Of a DNA stretch of 64,000 nt, positions 51,150 to 59,943 are shown piece after piece. Position 1 is the stretch's first letter. Each line of letters starts with the position of its first letter. The DNA is taken from contig NZ_PYMA01000014.1 of NCBI RefSeq assembly GCF_003026495.1, positions 90,891-154,890 on the forward strand, in the 5' to 3' direction. The translations under genes were made by a program, and so were the position numbers. This DNA comes from Photobacterium sanctipauli. Its GTDB lineage: Bacteria; Pseudomonadota; Gammaproteobacteria; Enterobacterales; Vibrionaceae. Below the pieces are notes generated by a model, which saw only the letters and a list, made by a program, of their open reading frames with translations, ran no database searches and was not told the DNA's origin.

Positions 51150-52466
51150 ATGGCAGGGATCAAGCGCGACATTTATCTTTTTCTATTCGGCTTAGCGGTG
51201 TTGTTGGCAGCTGTTTATAACCTACTGATGTACCAAAGTTATACTATCGGTATGATTGAGACCGAAAAGTATGCCTTTAATTATGAAATCGCCTTGTTAG
51301 AGCGGGAGTTTTTACAAACCGGCGAAGTTCAAAGCCAAAATCGCGAAACCTTTCAGGTCTATAGCAATTTCGATGCAGTACCGAAGCAGTACCAAAATGC
51401 TATCAATTGGCAAAACTTGGCTGCTGATGAGCTGGGAGAGGCGGTTATTCCCGCCCAAGGCGAGCAGGCTAACCAGTATTTGTATGGGTTAAAACACCGT
51501 TTATATAACAGCGATACCACTGTCTATATCGTGTCCCAATATGATGAGGCATTGCTGGCCTTGTTATATGAAGACGATCCTCCTCAAGACCATAACCAAT
51601 TTCTGGCAATCACGGCTGGGGTACTGGTGCTGGTGGCGTTTATTGTGGTGCGGATTTTAGTATTCCGAATCACCAAACCTGTGTTGATGCTGTCAACATG
51701 GGCAAAAGATCTCGATATTACAAACCCACCCAAGCCGCAATCGCTCCGTTACCATGAAATCGACTTTCTTTATCAGCAACTTAAATTAGGGATCGAAAAG
51801 CAGCAGGAAGCTAACCGTAAAGAAGCATTCTTTTTACGCACGGCTAGCCATGAAATGCGAACGCCAATTGCAACGGTGTCTGCCAGTGTCGAATTATTGC
51901 AGCGCTTAACCGAGCAGCTTCCGGACAGTGCCAAGCGGGCTGTTGGCCGCATAAGTCGCTCTACCGAAAATATGAAAAACTTGACCACAACGTTACTTTG
52001 GTTAGCCCGCAGCAGTGAAGGCAAGACTAGTGCAGAAAAAAGTGAAGCTGAGTATATATCGCTAACGTCTATTGATTTAGCTGAAATGGTCGAAAAGGCA
52101 TTTGTAGCTCAGCAGTCAGTATTTACCGACAAAGAGGTCGAGTTGGTTCTAGACAATGCGGAAGCTGAAGTGCTCGCTGCTGAATCGGAGGCATTAGTCA
52201 GTATTGTGGTCACCAATTTGTTGCGTAATGCGGTGCAGCATACGGTGGGCCATGTTATTGATGTCAGCCTTTCTCAGCGGCAGTTGGTGATAGAAAACGA
52301 TGCTGAACCAGTAGGGGAACATAACCCAGCCGATAGCCTGGATGTGAATCAAACCAGCTTTGGGATCGGGTTATATTTGGTTGAAAAAATCTGTGCTAAT
52401 CGTGGGTGGGCATTGACGTTCACTCAGACAGATAATCGATTTAGGGTATCGGTGAAATTTAGTTAA
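51150..52466 (+). CDS. Sensor histidine kinase
   Basis: 438 residues: TM1 (about 9-28), a periplasmic sensor of about 120 residues with no recognised family, TM2 (about 152-172), a short linker, the H-box TASHEMRTPIATV with phospho-acceptor H234, N-box VTNLLRNAVQHT and G-box FGIGLYLVEKI. Partner of the upstream regulator. The signal is unknown. Confidence 0.93.
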   Translation: MAGIKRDIYLFLFGLAVLLAAVYNLLMYQSYTIGMIETEKYAFNYEIALLEREFLQTGEVQSQNRETFQVYSNFDAVPKQYQNAINWQNLAADELGEAVIPAQGEQANQYLYGLKHRLYNSDTTVYIVSQYDEALLALLYEDDPPQDHNQFLAITAGVLVLVAFIVVRILVFRITKPVLMLSTWAKDLDITNPPKPQSLRYHEIDFLYQQLKLGIEKQQEANRKEAFFLRTASHEMRTPIATVSASVELLQRLTEQLPDSAKRAVGRISRSTENMKNLTTTLLWLARSSEGKTSAEKSEAEYISLTSIDLAEMVEKAFVAQQSVFTDKEVELVLDNAEAEVLAAESEALVSIVVTNLLRNAVQHTVGHVIDVSLSQRQLVIENDAEPVGEHNPADSLDVNQTSFGIGLYLVEKICANRGWALTFTQTDNRFRVSVKFS

Positions 52467-52526
52467 CCAAAAGTTAACCCCTGCTGATTGATACTAGGTT
52501 CATCGCATTAGGAGATGAGGTGAGTC

Positions 52527-52679
52527 ATGAAAACTTGGTTACTGGAAACGTTAATCTGGGCTGTTGTTACTATGATGGTGGTAGGGGCGATTTGGGGTTT
52601 TACCCTGCCTAATTTGGGTCTCTCAGTTGGGATATCAATCCTGGTCTCTTTGTTTATCGGTAATAGCCACCGCTCGTAA
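52527..52679 (+). CDS. Small membrane protein, 50 aa
   Basis: ATG 52527 is preceded by GATGAGG at a usable distance. It encodes two hydrophobic helices: LETLIWAVVTMMVVGAIWG (about 7-25) and LGLSVGISILVSLFIG (about 30-45), ending NSHRS. It lies 60 bp after the kinase and 44 bp before the radical SAM gene, on the same strand, so all four genes probably share a transcript. Function unknown. Confidence 0.68.
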   Translation: MKTWLLETLIWAVVTMMVVGAIWGFTLPNLGLSVGISILVSLFIGNSHRS

Positions 52680-52723
52680 TTCAATACGAGCATAGGGTTA
52701 ATTAACGAATCAAGGAGATAACG

Positions 52724-53968
52724 ATGAAGATTGCATTAATCAAAGCCAGCCACGACAGCGATTTTAAGCAATATAAGAAGTATCAAGCATCGCCGCCGCA
52801 GAATATTTTTTCTGCTGCAGCGGCGCTGTCCGGCATTGCTGAAATCGCGATGTATGATGAAACGTCTTACCATAAAGCGCCCGTTGATCTCGACTGTGAA
52901 ATGGCGGTTATCTTTATGTCTACGCCTGATGCGCTGCGGGGTTATCAACTGGCAGATTTATACCGTCGTCAAGGGAAGACAGTGATCCTTGGTGGCCTGC
53001 ACGCCACTTTCATGACCGAAGAAGCATTAGAACATGCCGACGCGGTGATGAAAGGGGAGTCTGAAGCGCTATGGCAAGGCATGCTGGATGACTATAAGCG
53101 GGGCAAGCTCTCATCGGTTTATCAGGCAGATTCACCTTTTGACTTGGCGAACATTGGCCATTATCCAACAGAGTTTATTCGTCCTGAAATCTACCAAGGG
53201 ATCTGGTCGGTAACGGTGTCTAGAGGATGTCGCTTCAAATGTCGCTACTGTACGGTTCCTCGGTTTTTTAGAGAGCAAACATACCGCCCGATCGGTGATA
53301 TTGTTGATGAAATCAAAAGAAGCGGGCAACGCAGTTTCGAGCTGAAGGCGGATAACCTCACGTCAGACCGTGACTATTGCCTCGAACTGTTTGAAGCGCT
53401 TGCACCACTGAATATCTACTGGACGGCTGAAACCAACCTGCGATTTGCCGATGATGAGGAGTTGCTTGAGGCAGCGGCCGAAAGTGGCTTGTGGTATTTG
53501 TTGGTCGGGCTAGAGACGCCATCGAAAGCTGGCCTCAAGGAAGCCGCGAAAGGCTTCAATAATGTGCATCGTTCGGCGGAATATATCCGCAAGCTTCACG
53601 AATACAATATTGTGGTCGATTCATGCATGATTTTTGGCTTTGACGAGCACGATAGAGGCATTTTTGATGAAACTTGGTCGTTTATCCATGATGTAAAACT
53701 GGATGTATGCCACCCGACAATCATGATCCCATTCCCAGGAACCCCTTTGTACCAAGACTTGGAGCAGCAAGGGCGGATCCTGACCAAAGATTGGTCGAAA
53801 TATGATGGGAATAATGCGGTGTACCAACCGGCGAAAATGAGCGTCGAAGCGCTGGAAGCGGGATGCTACGACTTTACCAGCCGTTACTTTTCTATGGGGG
53901 AGATGATCAAACGCAAAGCCAGCCACACGAAACGGTTTGGTGCCTCAATGGCCTTGTCGTTGCCATGA
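52724..53968 (+). CDS. B12-binding-domain radical SAM protein
   Basis: 414 residues. The N-terminal region (about 1-130) resembles a cobalamin-binding Rossmann domain (GKTVILGGLHATFMTEEALEHADAV, split as GKTVILGGLHATF and EEALEHADAV), but the DxHxxG cobalamin motif is not evident. The radical SAM core has CRFKCRYC (C-x3-C-x2-C, about 171-178), and a C-terminal extension contains MIPFPGTPLYQ. Relatives methylate or rearrange lipids, cofactors and peptides. AAGGAG ribosome site. It is downstream of a two-component system and a 50-aa membrane protein. Confidence 0.85.
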   Translation: MKIALIKASHDSDFKQYKKYQASPPQNIFSAAAALSGIAEIAMYDETSYHKAPVDLDCEMAVIFMSTPDALRGYQLADLYRRQGKTVILGGLHATFMTEEALEHADAVMKGESEALWQGMLDDYKRGKLSSVYQADSPFDLANIGHYPTEFIRPEIYQGIWSVTVSRGCRFKCRYCTVPRFFREQTYRPIGDIVDEIKRSGQRSFELKADNLTSDRDYCLELFEALAPLNIYWTAETNLRFADDEELLEAAAESGLWYLLVGLETPSKAGLKEAAKGFNNVHRSAEYIRKLHEYNIVVDSCMIFGFDEHDRGIFDETWSFIHDVKLDVCHPTIMIPFPGTPLYQDLEQQGRILTKDWSKYDGNNAVYQPAKMSVEALEAGCYDFTSRYFSMGEMIKRKASHTKRFGASMALSLP

Positions 53969-53984
53969 TTTTTCTATTTCAAAA

Positions 53985-54012
53985 TAAAAAAAGGCCCCCT
54001 ACATGAGGGGGC
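53985..54012 (-). terminator. Terminator of the pst operon
   Basis: 7-bp stem GCCCCCT / AGGGGGC, loop ACATG. On the minus strand it is followed by CC and a run of seven T, so it mainly ends the pst transcript; it may also end the radical SAM transcript. Confidence 0.82.
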
Positions 54013-54097
54013 AATATTTACCATCGCTATTATTATTGGGTTAAACGACTTTGCTTTTGAGGAAGCAGGTTAATAATTGTATTTAATCTATTGTTTA

Positions 54098-54847
54098 TTA
54101 ACCGAAGTCACCGTTCACGTAACCACGGGTGCGGTCATCGCGAGGGCTTGTAAATAGTGCATGTGTGTCATCGTGCTCGACCAGTTCACCCATTAGGAAG
54201 AACGCAGTGCGGTCAGAGATACGACGAGCCTGCTGCATTGAGTGAGTCACGATAACAATGGTGAAGTCTTTCTTCAGTGACTCCATCAAGTCTTCAATTT
54301 TCTTGGTAGCAATTGGGTCAAGTGCCGATGTTGGTTCATCCATTAGGATAACTTCAGGCTGCATCGCGATAGTACGTGCGATACATAGACGCTGCTGCTG
54401 ACCACCCGATAGACCGAAAGCGTGAGACTTAAGGCGATCTTTTACCTCATCCCAAAGTGCCGCGCCACGCAGCGACTGCTCAACCACTTCATCCAGTACT
54501 TTCTTATCTTTCACACCTTGAGCACGTAGGCCGTAAGCCACGTTCTCGTAGATGCTCATTGGGAATGGGTTTGGTTTCTGGAATACCATACCTACTTTGA
54601 TGCGAAGCTGAGCAACATCGATGTTGCCATAAACATCTTCGTCATCCATGGTTAGCTTACCTTCGATCTTCACGCCTTCGATGAGGTCGTTCATGCGGTT
54701 TAGGCAGCGAAGTAGGGTAGACTTACCACAACCTGATGGGCCGATAAGCGCCGTTACTTGGCGGTTAGGAATAGGCAGGTTGATTTGCTTAAGTGCTTGG
54801 TTGCTACCGTAGTATAGGTCTAGGTTTTCAATATTAAATTTGTTCAT
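54098..54847 (-). CDS. pstB: Phosphate ABC transporter ATPase
   Basis: 249 residues; Walker A GPSGCGKST at 36-44, signature LSGGQQQRL, Walker B VILMDEPTSALDP, switch His in VTHSMQQ. Typical PstB in length and sequence. Last gene of pstSCAB; no phoU follows before the terminator. Confidence 0.97.
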   Translation of the reverse strand: MNKFNIENLDLYYGSNQALKQINLPIPNRQVTALIGPSGCGKSTLLRCLNRMNDLIEGVKIEGKLTMDDEDVYGNIDVAQLRIKVGMVFQKPNPFPMSIYENVAYGLRAQGVKDKKVLDEVVEQSLRGAALWDEVKDRLKSHAFGLSGGQQQRLCIARTIAMQPEVILMDEPTSALDPIATKKIEDLMESLKKDFTIVIVTHSMQQARRISDRTAFFLMGELVEHDDTHALFTSPRDDRTRGYVNGDFG

Positions 54848-54865
54848 GGTTCTCTTTCCTCAAAA

Positions 54866-55732
54866 TTAGTAAGTCGCAGTGTTGAATCGGCTAGCAATGA
54901 TTTTCGTTAGTAAGTTAATAACAAGAACAATCACAATCAGAATGGTGGCAGTTGCGTATGCCTGGTTCCATTCGTGAATGGTGTAAAGCTCTTGCGTTAG
55001 CTTGTACAGGTGAACGGTTAGCGTACGGCCAGAGTCAAACATGCTCTCTGGGATACGGGCAACCATACCTGCTGTCATGAATACCGGTGCTGATTCACCA
55101 ATAACACGACCTACGCTGAGGATGATGGAGGTTACGATACCTGGCATCGCGCTAGGTAGGATAAGTCTCCAGATTGTGTAAATTTTTGATGCGCCCAGAC
55201 CGTATGAACCTTCACGGTAAGTCTGAGGAACCGCCATCAGTGCTTCTTCAGTGGTACGGATGATAACTGGCAGAATAAGGATACTCAGTGTCAGTGCACC
55301 TGACAGGATAGAGTAACCAAAGCCCATTACCACGACGAAGAATGTCATACCGAATAGACCGTAGATAATCGACGGAATACCAGCAAGAGACTCTGTACAG
55401 AAGCGGATAACTTTTACCAAGCGGCTACCTACTTTCGCATATTCAGTAAGGTAGATGGCCGTCATGATGCCGAGTGGCGCAGCAACACCGATAGAGGCTG
55501 CAACCATGTATAGGGTCGATACAATCATCGGCCAAATACCAGACTCTTGTCCGATAGTGGTGTAGTCACTGGTGATGAACTTCCAGTCAACGTGCGATAG
55601 GCCGTTGCTTAGGATGTACCATACTACCCAGATTAGAAAGCCGACGGTGACGATGGCAGCAGACCAGATCAGCGACATCGCGATCTTATCTTTCATCTGC
55701 TGTTTTTGTGTATTAGTACCTTGTAGAGCCAT
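54866..55732 (-). CDS. pstA: Phosphate ABC transporter permease PstA
   Basis: A 288-residue six-TM permease with EYAKVGSRLVKVIRF, AGIPSIIYGLFGM and the EAA-type loop VPQTYREGSYGLGASKIYTI. Standard size. It starts 5 bp after the pstC stop. Confidence 0.96.
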   Translation of the reverse strand: MALQGTNTQKQQMKDKIAMSLIWSAAIVTVGFLIWVVWYILSNGLSHVDWKFITSDYTTIGQESGIWPMIVSTLYMVAASIGVAAPLGIMTAIYLTEYAKVGSRLVKVIRFCTESLAGIPSIIYGLFGMTFFVVVMGFGYSILSGALTLSILILPVIIRTTEEALMAVPQTYREGSYGLGASKIYTIWRLILPSAMPGIVTSIILSVGRVIGESAPVFMTAGMVARIPESMFDSGRTLTVHLYKLTQELYTIHEWNQAYATATILIVIVLVINLLTKIIASRFNTATY

Positions 55733-55737
55733 TGTGT

Positions 55738-56649
55738 TTACCTCGCACGCTCACGGTTCAAGTAAAGAAGCGCGGCGTTCAGCATCATGATGAAGACAAG
55801 AAGAACGATACCTGTCGCGTAAAGGGCACTTGCGTGTAGGCCGGTTGCGTAAGACATCTCGATAGCGATGTTTGCAGTTAGCGTACGTGCTGAGTCCAGT
55901 AAGCCTTCCGGCATAGCTGGTGAGTTACCCATTACCATGATGATTGCCATTGTTTCACCCAGAGCACGTGCAACACCCAGGATGACACCGGTCATGATGC
56001 CCGAGCGAGCAGCGGGTACAAGTAGCTTAAACACAGTAAACATTTGTGATGCACCAAGCGCGTATGAACCTTCTTTATAGGTACGCGGTACAGCACGGAT
56101 TGATGTTTCTGATACTGTAATTACCGTTGGTAGGATCATTACAGCCAGAACGATGATACCTGCTAGAACCGTGTTACCAGCGGGTACCGAGAAGATATCT
56201 TGAATAAGCGGTACGATGATAACCAAGCCAAAGAAACCGTAAACAACTGACGGGATACCGGCAAGCAGTTCAATCATCGGACGAATAATATTAGCCAGTG
56301 GCTTAGGTGCAACCTCTGCAATGAAGATTGCGGTTAGTACACCGATTGGCACACCGATCACAACAGCACCAGCCGTTGACACTACCGACGCCACAATCAT
56401 TGGTGCAATACCAAACAGGGCAGGTGGCAGCCAGTCAGAGCCGAATACGATGGCGCCTACACCAGCTTGAGCAAAGGCATCATAGCCTTCTAGAAAGATA
56501 AAGTAGCCAATTAAAATCAGCGATAGAATGCCAAGTGCAGCACTCGATAAAAATAGGTATTTGAAAAACAGTTCACGCCAATCGATTTTGTCTTTCGCTT
56601 TAAGCGAAGAGCTCTTAGCTGAACTTGCGATGTTATTTGCGATGGTCAT
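55738..56649 (-). CDS. pstC: Phosphate ABC transporter permease PstC
   Basis: A 303-residue permease, six TM segments, with ELLAGIPSVVYGFFGLV, VPRTYKEGSYALGASQMFTV and LGVARALGETMAIIMVMGN. Separated from pstS by a 104-bp gap that holds a hairpin and T-run. Confidence 0.96.
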   Translation of the reverse strand: MTIANNIASSAKSSSLKAKDKIDWRELFFKYLFLSSAALGILSLILIGYFIFLEGYDAFAQAGVGAIVFGSDWLPPALFGIAPMIVASVVSTAGAVVIGVPIGVLTAIFIAEVAPKPLANIIRPMIELLAGIPSVVYGFFGLVIIVPLIQDIFSVPAGNTVLAGIIVLAVMILPTVITVSETSIRAVPRTYKEGSYALGASQMFTVFKLLVPAARSGIMTGVILGVARALGETMAIIMVMGNSPAMPEGLLDSARTLTANIAIEMSYATGLHASALYATGIVLLVFIMMLNAALLYLNRERAR

Positions 56650-56705
56650 ACTTTCTACTCCAGATACCGGTTAAACAGGGTTTAGCCAAATACCGAGGAA
56701 TCAAT

Positions 56706-56739
56706 AAAAACCGGCCACCATCATCTGATGATGACCGGT
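56706..56739 (-). terminator. Leaky terminator / stabilising hairpin between pstS and pstC
   Basis: On the minus strand, 14 bp after the pstS stop: ACCGG..CATCAT stem (6-bp inner, 5-bp outer, small bulge, loop of 3) followed by TTTTTATT. Such an element would allow more PstS than PstCAB to be made, a known need of binding-protein transporters. Confidence 0.75.
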
Positions 56740-56753
56740 AAAGAAACTATTAC

Positions 56754-57572
56754 TTAGTTAACAGCGATGTAGCCTTTGTCAGCAACAATCTTCTGTGCTT
56801 CTGCACTCTTAATCCAAGTTAGGAAGTCAAGAGCTGCTTGAGATGGGCGACCGTCTTTGTAAAGCACTAGGAATGGACGCTGAACACCGTAATCACCAGC
56901 TTGGATAGCTTCAACTGATGGTGCGTGGCTGTCGATAGATAGTGGCTTAACAGACTCGTCTACAGAACCTAGAGAGATGTAGCCGATAGCAAATGGGTTG
57001 TTAGCGACGATAGTTTTTAGCTGGCCGTTACCGCTTGCAACTTGTGCACGCTGAGAGATAGCTGAAACACTTACATCGTTAATTTTCTTTTTAAGACCCA
57101 TGATGTCTTCGAATGCACCACGAGTACCAGAAGCTGTATCACGAGTAGCAACTACGATTGGCTTGTCTTCACCACCCACTTCTTTCCAGTTTGTGATTTC
57201 GCCTTTGTAGATTTTTGATACTTCTTCTTTAGATAGGTCAGACACTGGGTTGCTTGAGTGAGCAACAACAGCGATACCGTCACGAGCGATAACAACTTCT
57301 TTAATGTTGTCTGCTTTTTCTGAAGATTTTAGGTCACGAGAACTCATGCCTAGGTCAGATGAACCGTTGTGAGCTGCACGAACACCAGCAGATGAGCCAG
57401 GGCCCTGAACTTCAACAGTTACATTGTTTGATTGAGAGTAGGTTTCACCTAGAACTTCCATGATAGGGGTGACGGAGTTCGAGCCAACAACAGAGATAGT
57501 TTCGTTTGCAACCGCTGGGTTGAATACCATTGTACCTGCTAGGGCTAGTGCACCAAGAACCTTAGTTTTCAT
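56754..57572 (-). CDS. pstS: Phosphate-binding periplasmic protein
   Basis: 272 residues with signal peptide (VLGALALAGTMVFNPAVA/NE). The phosphate-binding loops are present: VVGSNSVTPIM, GPGSSAGVRAAHNGSSDLGM split into GPGSSAGV and NGSSDLGMSSR, and ATRDTASGTRGAFED. This is the short PstS form common in Vibrionaceae. A Pho-box-like site lies 63-80 bp upstream. Confidence 0.95.
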   Translation of the reverse strand: MKTKVLGALALAGTMVFNPAVANETISVVGSNSVTPIMEVLGETYSQSNNVTVEVQGPGSSAGVRAAHNGSSDLGMSSRDLKSSEKADNIKEVVIARDGIAVVAHSSNPVSDLSKEEVSKIYKGEITNWKEVGGEDKPIVVATRDTASGTRGAFEDIMGLKKKINDVSVSAISQRAQVASGNGQLKTIVANNPFAIGYISLGSVDESVKPLSIDSHAPSVEAIQAGDYGVQRPFLVLYKDGRPSQAALDFLTWIKSAEAQKIVADKGYIAVN

Positions 57573-57947
57573 TTTCCTAATCCTTAAAAAGCTGGCCTTA
57601 TTGCCAATAGGTTTGAATGAACGAGGCTAAGGTTAGGAGAGTTGTATGACAGTAATGTTTCAGAACTTTGAACACTCTATGACGAAGGTCATAAATGTTT
57701 AATAAGTGACCGAACGGAGTGAGTTTTTGTCAGAAAACCAGGCAATATAACCGCTTGTTTGCACGCTTTTTAGAGTGGTATCACAAATTTTTTGTGGTGG
57801 TAGGAGGTGTTAGTAAATGTTTCTATCTATTGGTTTTTTCTTATTTTGATATTTTATATTGGTTATTGTCGCAAAATGTAGTTAAAGATATTGGTAAGTT
57901 GGGCGTTTAAGAAATTGTTAGCCTAACACTATTACCAAGAGGTTTTA
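57573..57947. other. Divergent region between pstS and a chemoreceptor gene
   Basis: 375 bp with the Pho-box-like site near pstS and AT-rich DNA near the chemoreceptor. An open frame at 57719-57910 lacks a ribosome site and is probably chance. No other gene seen. Confidence 0.45.
57635..57652 (-). promoter_or_regulatory. Pho box upstream of pstS
   Basis: Minus-strand CTGTCATACAACTCTCCT matches the 18-bp PhoB consensus (two CTGTCAT-type 7-mers with a 4-nt AT spacer) at 15 of 18 positions. Phosphate-starvation control of pstSCAB is expected. Confidence 0.78.
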
Positions 57948-59579
57948 ATGCCATTTTCATTTAACAATTTATCGATTCGTATCCAGGTACTCGTGCCTGT
58001 TGTCATATTAGCTGTTGTTCTGCTGCTATCTACTATTGTTGCAGGCGGTAAAATTGATAGCCAGCAGGCGTTGATGCAAGCGCATACCGAACAGTCTCTG
58101 AATAACAAAGACCGAGTCACTTGGTTGATTGATAACACCTATCAGATGCGCATTGATGCAGTCTACAGTCTATATGATATCGAGCAATTGGGACGCTTGA
58201 GAGACTCACTAGAGCAAGGAATGGCAAAGAATTTTCAGGTACTTGATGAGTTATCTGAAGTAAAGGGGCTTGATAAAGAAGCAGCGAACACGCGAGATAA
58301 GATGCAGAAGTATCTGAATTATTCACTGCAACACGTGATCCCTTTATTACATAAGCGCTTTGATGGGCAGCTCAGTGACGAGCAGTATGCAGCGCTTACT
58401 ACTGACTTTCGCGTTTATGGCCATAATATGGTGACGGCAATGAACACATTGCTTCAGCATGTCACCAAGTTAACACTTGAACAGCAAGCTGTGCAGGCTG
58501 AGAACCAAGATAGCCTGATCTCGACCTTGTTTTATACCTTACTTGCTGTCCTAGCTGGCGCTTTATTTGCTGCATGGTTTATTTCTGGTTTGATTGCCAC
58601 GCCAGTGATACATCTTCAATCGGTAATGCGTGATGTGGCAACGGGTAACTTGAAGGTCCGTGCTAAACAGAACGGTACCAATGAAATCGCCCAATTAAGT
58701 GCCAGTGTGAATACTACTGTGGAGCAGCTTAGCACCACGGTTGAATCATTGATCCGTATTAGTGAAGACGTGGCTGCCGCCGCGACAGAGCTTGCGGCTG
58801 TCATGACCCAATCAGAAGCCAATGCACAGACCGAGCAGAATGAAATTGATCAGGTTGCCTCGGCAGTGAATGAGTTATCAAGCACCGCTGATAATGTCAG
58901 TGACAACGCAACAAGTGCGGATTCGACAGCCAAGCAAACAGATGAGCTCGCTCGTCAGGGGCTGGGCGTATTTGAAGAGAGCAATGCGGCTAGCCAGCAA
59001 ATGTCACAGACCTTGTCGGAGGCAGCTGGTGTGGTAACACGACTAAAAGATCAGTCTGAACAGATCAGCAAAGTGATTGAAGTGATCCGTGGTATCTCAG
59101 AGCAAACAAACCTGCTGGCATTGAATGCAGCGATTGAAGCGGCACGTGCTGGTGAATCGGGCCGTGGCTTTGCGGTCGTTGCCGATGAAGTACGTATGCT
59201 TGCTGCACGTACCCAAGACTCAACCCAAGAGATCCAGTCGATTATCGAGGAGTTACAGTCGCAATCTAACAATGCCAACGACAGTATGCAGGTTAGCTTG
59301 GAGATGCTTGAACAAAACCAAGTACTGGCTAATCAAGCCAATGAGGTATTGATGGGTATCACTGAGTCGGTAGTTCAGATCAGCGATATGAATACCCAAG
59401 TCGCGACCGCTGCCGAGCAGCAGTCTCAGGTGACGCAAGACATCAACCGCAATGTGACCAACATGTCGGAGATCGTGAATCAAAACGTCGCGGGTATCAG
59501 TCAAAGCGCAATGGCAAGTAATGAGCTTTCCCAACTTGCCGAGCAGCAGAAACAACAACTGGCTTTCTTTAAGCTATAA
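57948..59579 (+). CDS. Methyl-accepting chemotaxis protein, tandem copy 1
   Basis: 543 residues: TM1 (about 11-31), a periplasmic helical domain of about 155 residues (4HB-like), TM2 (about 190-212), HAMP and a signalling domain with tip SEQTNLLALNAAIEAARAG. AGAGG before the ATG. No NWETF-type CheR tether; the protein ends LAFFKL. The C-terminal half is nearly the same as in the next gene. Confidence 0.92.
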   Translation: MPFSFNNLSIRIQVLVPVVILAVVLLLSTIVAGGKIDSQQALMQAHTEQSLNNKDRVTWLIDNTYQMRIDAVYSLYDIEQLGRLRDSLEQGMAKNFQVLDELSEVKGLDKEAANTRDKMQKYLNYSLQHVIPLLHKRFDGQLSDEQYAALTTDFRVYGHNMVTAMNTLLQHVTKLTLEQQAVQAENQDSLISTLFYTLLAVLAGALFAAWFISGLIATPVIHLQSVMRDVATGNLKVRAKQNGTNEIAQLSASVNTTVEQLSTTVESLIRISEDVAAAATELAAVMTQSEANAQTEQNEIDQVASAVNELSSTADNVSDNATSADSTAKQTDELARQGLGVFEESNAASQQMSQTLSEAAGVVTRLKDQSEQISKVIEVIRGISEQTNLLALNAAIEAARAGESGRGFAVVADEVRMLAARTQDSTQEIQSIIEELQSQSNNANDSMQVSLEMLEQNQVLANQANEVLMGITESVVQISDMNTQVATAAEQQSQVTQDINRNVTNMSEIVNQNVAGISQSAMASNELSQLAEQQKQQLAFFKL

Positions 59580-59604
59580 AGCATTGCCAATACTTAAAGA
59601 CAAT

Positions 59605-59629
59605 AGGGCTGCTTAGGTAGCCCTTTTTA
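59605..59629 (+). terminator. Terminator after chemoreceptor 1
   Basis: Stem AGGGCT / AGCCCT with an 8-nt loop, followed by TTTTT. Confidence 0.8.
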
Positions 59630-59943
59630 CGGTGTAAAGAATCTTATACTTACCAATTGCTAGCGTATCGAAAGGCGATCATTTCTAAGAAAACACTGTG
59701 CTTGCTTGAGATTTGCTCTGTTTGTGGTTGTTTTGTCATCTACAAAACAGTAATGCTATGAATTTGAAAGGGGTTTATAAATTGACCGTGATGGTCGATA
59801 GTTAAACCTGCTTTGATTTCAGTTATGATGTGCATTGAAATTGTTACAGTGTTTGTGTGAGCAATATCTCATTTTTGGTGTTTTTATAGCGGGTATGTGC
59901 TACTTTTGGCTTCTACTCGTTTTTCACTAGAAAAAATCCCAAA
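59630..59943. other. Gap between the two chemoreceptor genes
   Basis: 314 bp of AT-rich DNA holding the promoter of copy 2. No gene and no certain sigma-28 or sigma-54 promoter seen. Confidence 0.4.

Noticed and set aside
57719..57910. 63-codon frame between pstS and the chemoreceptor
   Set aside because: No ribosome site, overlaps the promoter region of the chemoreceptor, aromatic-rich translation typical of AT-rich DNA.
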